This document shows, piece by piece, positions 59,525-64,000 of a stretch of 64,000 nt of DNA. The DNA comes from Treponema sp. (GTDB taxonomy: Bacteria > Spirochaetota > Spirochaetia > Treponematales > Treponemataceae), in contig SFOB01000005.1 in NCBI GenBank assembly GCA_004554075.1, forward strand, positions 1 to 64,000, given 5' to 3'. Under the pieces are notes generated by a model. It saw only the letters and a program-made list of their open reading frames with translations. It had not been told where the DNA came from and did not search any database. Positions within the stretch are counted from its first letter, which is position 1; every line of letters starts with the position of its first letter. The position numbers and the translations under genes were made by a program.

Positions 59525-60256
59525 TTAGGAAATTAAATCCTTTATAACTTCGGAAGCAATAATCAGTCCCGCAACAGACGGCACAAAAGCGCAGCTGCCA
59601 GGGGCTGGGGTAGCTGATGCGGCAGAACCTTTAAGCTCTACATCAGCTGACACAGCAGAAGACGGAGCTGCCACCGGCTTTTCCTTTGAATACACAACCT
59701 TCACTCCCTTGAGCCCCCGCTTTTTGCATTCCTGCCTCATCACGCGGGCAAGAGGGCAGACAGAGGTCTGGGAGATATCAGCTACCTCAAACTGGGTCGG
59801 GTCCAGCTTGTTGCCCGCTCCCATGCTGCATATAATCGGCTTTCCTGTAGCCTTAGCCTGAGTAATCAGAGCAAGCTTAGCCGTTACTGTATCAACTGCA
59901 TCAACAATATAATCATATTGAGAAAAATCAAACTGAGCCTGAGTTTCTGGAAGATAAAAGCACTGGTATGTGCGGACATCTGCGGCCGGGTTAATGTCTA
60001 AAATCCGCTCTTTCATAACCTCTACTTTAGGACGGCCTATAGTTGAATGAAGGGCAATAATCTGACGGTTGATGTTTGTGAGGGAAACCTCGTCTTTGTC
60101 AATTAAATCAAGATGGGAAATGCCGCTGCGGGCAAGGGCTTCTGCTACATAGCCGCCCACGCCGCCTATTCCGAAAATTGCAACACGGGCATTACGGAGC
60201 CGCTTAAGTGCAGCAGCTCCAAGCAGTAATTCTGTGCGGGAAAACTCATTCAACAT
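59525..60256 (-). CDS. tcdA: tRNA threonylcarbamoyladenosine dehydratase
   Basis: An E1-like ThiF fold is plain: VAIFGIGGVGGYVAEALARSGISHLDLIDKDEVSLTNINRQ, with the ATP-binding Arg, then DYIVDAVDTVTAKLALI and a C-terminal GLIIASEVIKDL. The start MLNEFSRTELLLGAAALKRL is that of TcdA (CsdL/YgdL), which cyclises t6A at position 37 of tRNAs with ATP. Length, 243 aa, is normal. It follows the queuosine transporter gene 9 bp later on the same strand, giving a pair that both serve tRNA modification. Confidence 0.92.
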   Translation of the reverse strand: MLNEFSRTELLLGAAALKRLRNARVAIFGIGGVGGYVAEALARSGISHLDLIDKDEVSLTNINRQIIALHSTIGRPKVEVMKERILDINPAADVRTYQCFYLPETQAQFDFSQYDYIVDAVDTVTAKLALITQAKATGKPIICSMGAGNKLDPTQFEVADISQTSVCPLARVMRQECKKRGLKGVKVVYSKEKPVAAPSSAVSADVELKGSAASATPAPGSCAFVPSVAGLIIASEVIKDLIS

Positions 60257-60265
60257 GAGCTTATT

Positions 60266-60964
60266 TTAGCAGTCTTTTGCTTCTCCCGCAATCTTACGAG
60301 CAAGGTAAACAAATGGTGTGTCGAGCAAACTAGTTGCAACGTAAATTACGTAGCAGCTTAGTGTGATTGCGCAGAGCTCTTTGAAAGTGTAGATTCCCAG
60401 GAAGGCACCAAAGTTAAAGAGCACGATGTTTACAAACTGAGAAATCAATGTAGAAAAGTTGTTACGGAACCAGAGCATTTTTGAGTGGCTGCCGGTTTTC
60501 TTTTCTGTAAGATTCCACCATGCGTGATAAAGTGAAACATCAACGAACTCAGAAATTACATAAGCGATAAGGCTTGAAAGAAGCATACGTGGAGTGTTAG
60601 AGAAAAGTCCGCGAACAAATTCGCTTGCCCAGTCGCCTTCGGCCGGAATGTAGCGAACCCACATGAAGCTCAAAAGAATAAAGCTCAGGCTTGTGAAGAT
60701 TCCGGCAAGAACACCTTTTGTTGCATCTTTCTTTCCGTAGATTTCGCTGAGAATATCAGTTGCAAGGAAAGTTGCTGCAAAGAGAGTGTTACCCAATGTC
60801 TGATCCATACCGAATGCATGTACGAGAATTGTAACTTCAATGTTTGCAAGAACTGTACAGATACCAATCCAGGCGAAAAGGCCGCCCTTACCAAAAACCT
60901 TAAGGAACAAAAGTGTTCCACCAAAAGACACTAAAAGTGTGATAACGAGAAAAAGTTCATTCAT
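60266..60964 (-). CDS. yhhQ: queuosine precursor transporter, YhhQ family
   Basis: Six or so membrane helices with family motifs: TVLANIEVTILVHAFGMDQTLGNTLFAATFLATDILSEIYGKKDA, and later SSLIAYVISEFVDVSLYHAWWNLTEKK and WFRNNFSTLISQFVNIVLFNFGAFLG. YhhQ/QPTR proteins import queuine or preQ precursors. The ATG at 60964 has GAGGT 9 bases upstream; an in-frame start at 60979 overlaps that site. I looked for a preQ1 riboswitch in front and did not find one. Confidence 0.9.
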   Translation of the reverse strand: MNELFLVITLLVSFGGTLLFLKVFGKGGLFAWIGICTVLANIEVTILVHAFGMDQTLGNTLFAATFLATDILSEIYGKKDATKGVLAGIFTSLSFILLSFMWVRYIPAEGDWASEFVRGLFSNTPRMLLSSLIAYVISEFVDVSLYHAWWNLTEKKTGSHSKMLWFRNNFSTLISQFVNIVLFNFGAFLGIYTFKELCAITLSCYVIYVATSLLDTPFVYLARKIAGEAKDC

Positions 60965-60999
60965 TTGAAATGACCTCAAAAAATAGAATTGACCTGGTT

Positions 61000-61065
61000 T
61001 TGTTTCGCAGCTTGTATCTCCGCGCAGCCGCCGGCAGGAAGGACTTCGAACTGCCGTAGTGGTTC
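61000..61065. other. GC-rich patch of unknown nature upstream of yhhQ
   Basis: The stretch is much richer in G and C than the bases on both sides. It contains GCCGCCGGCAGG and a GGCAG/CTGCC inverted pair (about 61031-61057). It lies in the leader region of yhhQ on the minus strand. It does not match the preQ1 motifs I know. It may be another dispersed element or an old gene fragment. Confidence 0.35.
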
Positions 61066-61131
61066 GGATAATTTATCGTATTTTCTTGGATTGTTCAATG
61101 CTATGGGCGATCCCCGCCACTAATGATATTA

Positions 61132-61422
61132 TTAAGAATAGTATTTTGAGTGAAGTGCAAGACCTAGAATAGAAATAAAAACAGCTTCGATAATATAGAC
61201 TGCATAAAATAAGGCAGGATTTTCTTCATAATAATCAAAAACTTCTTCTGGAATAAAATGAAATACAATCAGTGGAATAATTGCTAAAACAAGTAAAAAA
61301 GGCCATTTCTCTAATAATGGAAAAATATTAATTCCCAGCAAAGAAATTATTTCAATCAGAAGAAGTAGGAAAAGGAAAATAATTCCGCAAAAGAATCTTT
61401 CAACATCATTTTTATTCATCAT
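61132..61422 (-). CDS. small membrane protein, 96 aa
   Basis: Three hydrophobic helices (about 10-30, 38-57, 70-90) with an acidic loop EEVFDYYEENPA between the last two. The family is not recognised. Two ATG codons in a row open the frame, and TATAAT lies only 6 bp before the first, with no ribosome site, so the true start and promoter are uncertain. No neighbours suggest a role. Confidence 0.6.
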   Translation of the reverse strand: MMNKNDVERFFCGIIFLFLLLLIEIISLLGINIFPLLEKWPFLLVLAIIPLIVFHFIPEEVFDYYEENPALFYAVYIIEAVFISILGLALHSKYYS

Positions 61423-61509
61423 TTCATATTATATGAATTCACGCTGTTATTTACTATAAAAACTGCATATTATTGTAAAACTTTCTTCATAACGCTAAAA
61501 TACAATCTT

Positions 61510-63345
61510 ATGGAAAATACAAAGCGTACAGTTACTTGCGGCGAACTCCGCAAGAGTGATGTTGGTAAGAAAGTTGTTTTGAACGGATGGGTAAGCCGTA
61601 CCCGTGACCTGGGCGGTCTTTTGTTTATTCGCCTTCGCGACCGTTATGGAATTACACAGGTAATGGTTGGCGATAATGCCAGCGATGAAGTAAAGAAAAT
61701 CGCTGCTTCCCTCAAGAGTGAATATTGTATCGCAGTTGAAGGCGTTGTTAATGCCCGCTCAGATAAAGATGTTAATGCCGATATGGCAACTGGTGAAATC
61801 GAAGTTGAAGCAAGTGATATTTTTATTTTCACAACTTCTCAGGAACTTCCTTTCTCTATCGAAGAGGTTCGCCAGAAGGATGGAACTCTTGTTGTAGCAA
61901 ACGAAGACCTTCGTCTTAAGTACCGCTACCTCGACCTCCGCCGCGACCCAATGCAGCACAATATCATCCTCAGAAGCCAGGTTACTTTTGCAACACGCGA
62001 GTACCTCACATCAAAAGGCTTCCTCGAGATTGAAACTCCAACCTTTATTAAATCTACTCCAGAAGGAGCACGCGACTACCTCGTTCCAAGCCGCGTTCAC
62101 CCTGGAAAATTCTATTCTCTCCCACAGAGCCCACAGCTTTACAAGCAGCTTCTGATGGTTTCTGGATTCGACAAGTACTTCCAGATTGCCCGCTGCTACC
62201 GCGATGAAGATGCTCGTGGAGACCGTCAGCCTGAGTTTACTCAGATTGATATGGAGATGTCTTTCACAAACCGCGAAGAAGTTCTTACAACTACCGAAGG
62301 TATGATGCAGTACATCTTCAAAAAGACTTTGAACTATGAACTTCCTGCAAAGTTTGACCGCATTGCCTGGGAAGATGCATTTGACTGGTACGGAAGCGAC
62401 AAGCCGGATCTTCGTTTTGATATGAAGATGCAGGATGCAGCTTTCATGGCTGACCTTGCTGATTTCAACGCATTCAAGGCTGGTGCTGCTAATTCTGGCC
62501 GCGATGTTCAGCGCCACAAGCGTTCTGGTCTCAAGGCTCTCGTTGTAAAGAACGTTGCAGACAAATACTCACGCAAAAATATTGAAGCACTCGAAGAAGT
62601 TGCTAAGACATACAAGGCAAAAGGTCTTGCATGGATGAAGGTAAATGCAGAAGGCGCTTTCGAAGGCGGAATCTCAAAGTTCTATGCCGGAAAAGAAGCA
62701 GAAATCTGCAGCAAGCTTGGCGCAGAAAAGAATGACCTTATCCTTTTCGTAAGCGACGAAAACTGGCAGCTGGCTTGTACAGCTCTTGGTGCAGTCCGCA
62801 AGCAGCTTGGTAAGGACCTCAACCTTTATAATCCAAATGATGAATTCCACTTTGCATGGATTATCGACTTCCCATACTTTGCATGGAATGAAGAAGAGAA
62901 CCACTGGGAAACAGAACACCACATGTTCACACTTCCTCAGAAGCAGTACTGGGATACACTGGAACAGGATCCGGGCGCTGTAAAAGGTGACCTCTACGAC
63001 CTCGTACTCAACGGTTACGAGCTTGCTTCTGGTTCTATGCGTATTAATGATCCTGCACTTCAGGAACGCATTTTCGAAATCGTTGGTTACAGCCGCGAAC
63101 GTGCAGAAAAGGCATTCGGCTTCCTGGTACAGGCCTTCAAGTTTGGTGCTCCACCACACGGAGGAATTGCACCAGGTCTCGACCGCCTCATCATGTTGAT
63201 GTGCCACGAAGAGTCAATTCACGAGGTTATCGCCTTCCCTAAGAACAACCTCGCAGCAAGTCCTATGGATGAGTGCCCGTCACCAGTTGATGAGCAGCAG
63301 CTTAAGGATCTTCACATCAATGTTTACGATGTAGAAAAAGACTAA
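61510..63345 (+). CDS. aspS: aspartyl-tRNA synthetase
   Basis: The anticodon-binding OB fold (GWVSRTRDLGGLLFIRLRDRYGITQVM) is at the N-terminus. Class II motif 2 is FQIARCYRDEDARGDRQPEFTQIDMEMSF, and motif 3 is GIAPGLDRLIMLM. The long inserted GAD domain between them (about residues 290-430) marks the bacterial type. Length, 611 aa, fits. It charges tRNA-Asp; whether it also charges tRNA-Asn cannot be told without knowing if asnS or gatCAB is present. Confidence 0.97.
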   Translation: MENTKRTVTCGELRKSDVGKKVVLNGWVSRTRDLGGLLFIRLRDRYGITQVMVGDNASDEVKKIAASLKSEYCIAVEGVVNARSDKDVNADMATGEIEVEASDIFIFTTSQELPFSIEEVRQKDGTLVVANEDLRLKYRYLDLRRDPMQHNIILRSQVTFATREYLTSKGFLEIETPTFIKSTPEGARDYLVPSRVHPGKFYSLPQSPQLYKQLLMVSGFDKYFQIARCYRDEDARGDRQPEFTQIDMEMSFTNREEVLTTTEGMMQYIFKKTLNYELPAKFDRIAWEDAFDWYGSDKPDLRFDMKMQDAAFMADLADFNAFKAGAANSGRDVQRHKRSGLKALVVKNVADKYSRKNIEALEEVAKTYKAKGLAWMKVNAEGAFEGGISKFYAGKEAEICSKLGAEKNDLILFVSDENWQLACTALGAVRKQLGKDLNLYNPNDEFHFAWIIDFPYFAWNEEENHWETEHHMFTLPQKQYWDTLEQDPGAVKGDLYDLVLNGYELASGSMRINDPALQERIFEIVGYSRERAEKAFGFLVQAFKFGAPPHGGIAPGLDRLIMLMCHEESIHEVIAFPKNNLAASPMDECPSPVDEQQLKDLHINVYDVEKD

Positions 63346-63351
63346 ATAATC

Positions 63352-63383
63352 AAAAAGCCCGGGTTACTGGCCCGGGTTTTATA
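63352..63383 (+). terminator. terminator after aspS
   Basis: CCCGGG (63358-63363) and CCCGGG (63371-63376) pair around 7 nt, flanked by AAAAAG and TTTTAT. It lies just after the aspS stop and before a convergent small gene. Confidence 0.85.
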
Positions 63384-63384
63384 T

Positions 63385-63606
63385 TTAACAGTTCAAGATT
63401 CTGATAATTTTACCTGTGAAAAGTACACAGAGAATATCTATAATCCAGAGAACGTTCCATCCAAGCAGAAGCAAGCGGATAATACCAGCGATAGGTTTTC
63501 CTTCCTGAAAGCGGGTTACAGCTCCAAGTAACCATGAAGTTACCGGAATAATTGCCAGAATAAGGCTGATAAGCCATGGCTGACCAAAGTAATCTTTTTT
63601 TGCCAT
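63385..63606 (-). CDS. small membrane protein, 73 aa
   Basis: Two hydrophobic helices (WLISLILAIIPVTSWLLGAV and ILRLLLLGWNVLWIIDILCVLF-like) flank a basic turn with RFQEGKPIAGIIR. The ATG at 63606 is fixed by AGGAGGTCATTTTA. The pattern recalls the small TM2-like or YqaE-like membrane proteins, but no family is certain. Confidence 0.72.
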   Translation of the reverse strand: MAKKDYFGQPWLISLILAIIPVTSWLLGAVTRFQEGKPIAGIIRLLLLGWNVLWIIDILCVLFTGKIIRILNC

Positions 63607-63687
63607 TAAAATGACCTCCTGATTTGTCTTTATATTCATTTTATAACGAAATCTTGAATTTGCAATAATTTTCGATTTTTAGGTTCC

Positions 63688-63729
63688 TAACTAACGTTCA
63701 TTTTTAATTAAACTAATTAACGTTAGTTA
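63688..63729. promoter_or_regulatory. palindromic operator of the TetR gene
   Basis: TAACTAACGTT (63688-63698) and AACGTTAGTTA (63719-63729) are perfect 11-bp inverse copies 20 bp apart, ending 14 bp before the TetR start codon. The arms themselves contain the palindrome AACGTT. Two TetR dimers could bind here to control the gene and perhaps the divergent small membrane protein. Confidence 0.75.
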
Positions 63730-63743
63730 CCGATATTTATAGT

Positions 63744-64000
63744 ATGAGTAAGAAAAATATTTCACAGGAAAAAATTATTCAGGCATTTATTGCCTCTGCT
63801 TTTGATAAAAGTGCAGGTGCTACATCTCTGGCCGACGTTTCTGAAGGCCTGGAAATAAAAAAGGCTTCTCTTTACAACCATTTTGAGAGCCGTGACGCAA
63901 TGTATGCTGCTTGTATTGCTTACAGTGCGCAGGAAGTTGGTAGAGTAAGTTTTCTGGAAGAAAAGACACTTGAGAGCATCAAAGGGGGAAAAGTTGCTCC
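63744..64000 (+). CDS. TetR-family regulator, 5' part, cut by window end
   Basis: The first 85 codons are visible: MSKKNISQEKIIQAFIASAFD, then ATSLADVSEGLEIKKASLYNHFESRDAMYAACIAY, the TetR helix-turn-helix with its usual LYNHF recognition helix. The ligand-binding part is outside the window. It is divergent from the 73-aa membrane protein gene across the operator. Confidence 0.9.
   Translation, partial: MSKKNISQEKIIQAFIASAFDKSAGATSLADVSEGLEIKKASLYNHFESRDAMYAACIAYSAQEVGRVSFLEEKTLESIKGGKVA

Noticed and set aside
60965..61100. preQ1 riboswitch before yhhQ
   Set aside because: I could not find the conserved loop and A-rich tail of preQ1-I or the known features of the other classes on the minus strand.

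Overview
The window looks like a chromosome segment of a gut or rumen-type Treponema (Spirochaetota). It is AT-rich. The signs are many spirochaete-style lipoproteins with relaxed lipoboxes (a giant Ig-like lipoprotein, an Slt-type transglycosylase), a rubrerythrin, a PtsI/Der/MerR/Rsm22-like operon and an RsbU/RsbW/STAS signalling group. This is inferred from gene content only; no 16S rRNA gene is present.

Region 1 (about 13-23842) is an integrated genomic island. An intact initiator tRNA gene (tRNA-fMet, minus strand, 23801-23873) marks its right end. A 47-bp exact copy of the tRNA 3' part (13-59) marks its left end, and a tyrosine recombinase lies just inside the intact tRNA. On the minus strand the island carries, from the integrase leftwards: a small excisionase-like HTH protein, a 119-aa unknown, a ParB-like protein, a RelB/RelE pair, a replication initiator-like protein, a DnaB-type helicase and a Mob/Pre relaxase. 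That is the kit of a small mobilizable, perhaps plasmid-replicating, element; I see no type IV secretion genes and no phage structural genes. The cargo is an XRE controller divergent from a three-gene operon (UvrD-like helicase-nuclease, type III Mod, type III Res), a translationally coupled three-gene cassette headed by a DUF4417 protein, an XRE/ImmA regulator-protease pair, a truncated type I HsdS remnant, and a RES-domain protein beside a 405-aa unknown. Between the relaxase terminator and the XRE controller lies a 172-nt element of nested inverted repeats that folds on paper into a multibranched structure.

Region 2 (23874-43345) is ordinary chromosome: a PrsW-like protease, shikimate kinase, SlyD plus an Nfu-type protein, a lipoprotein transglycosylase behind a LysM membrane protein, rubrerythrin, a UDG-like protein, a TagO/WecA-type transferase, an FAD oxidoreductase, and the operon ptsI-der-merR-rsm22-like. 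A CmpB-type membrane protein and an NSS-family sodium symporter follow. Region 3 (43644-54764) is one 3706-codon lipoprotein gene of Ig-like repeats. Region 4 (54814-64000) holds a nuclease/transposase remnant, PlsC, the RsbU/RsbW/STAS partner-switch set, a zinc-ribbon SUMF1-like protein, TcdA, a queuosine-precursor transporter, AspS and the start of a TetR regulator with its palindromic operator.

Outside the island, short dispersed palindromic repeats sit at gene ends, and two kinds have entered the Rsm22-like gene in frame. I saw none inside the island, which fits recent arrival.
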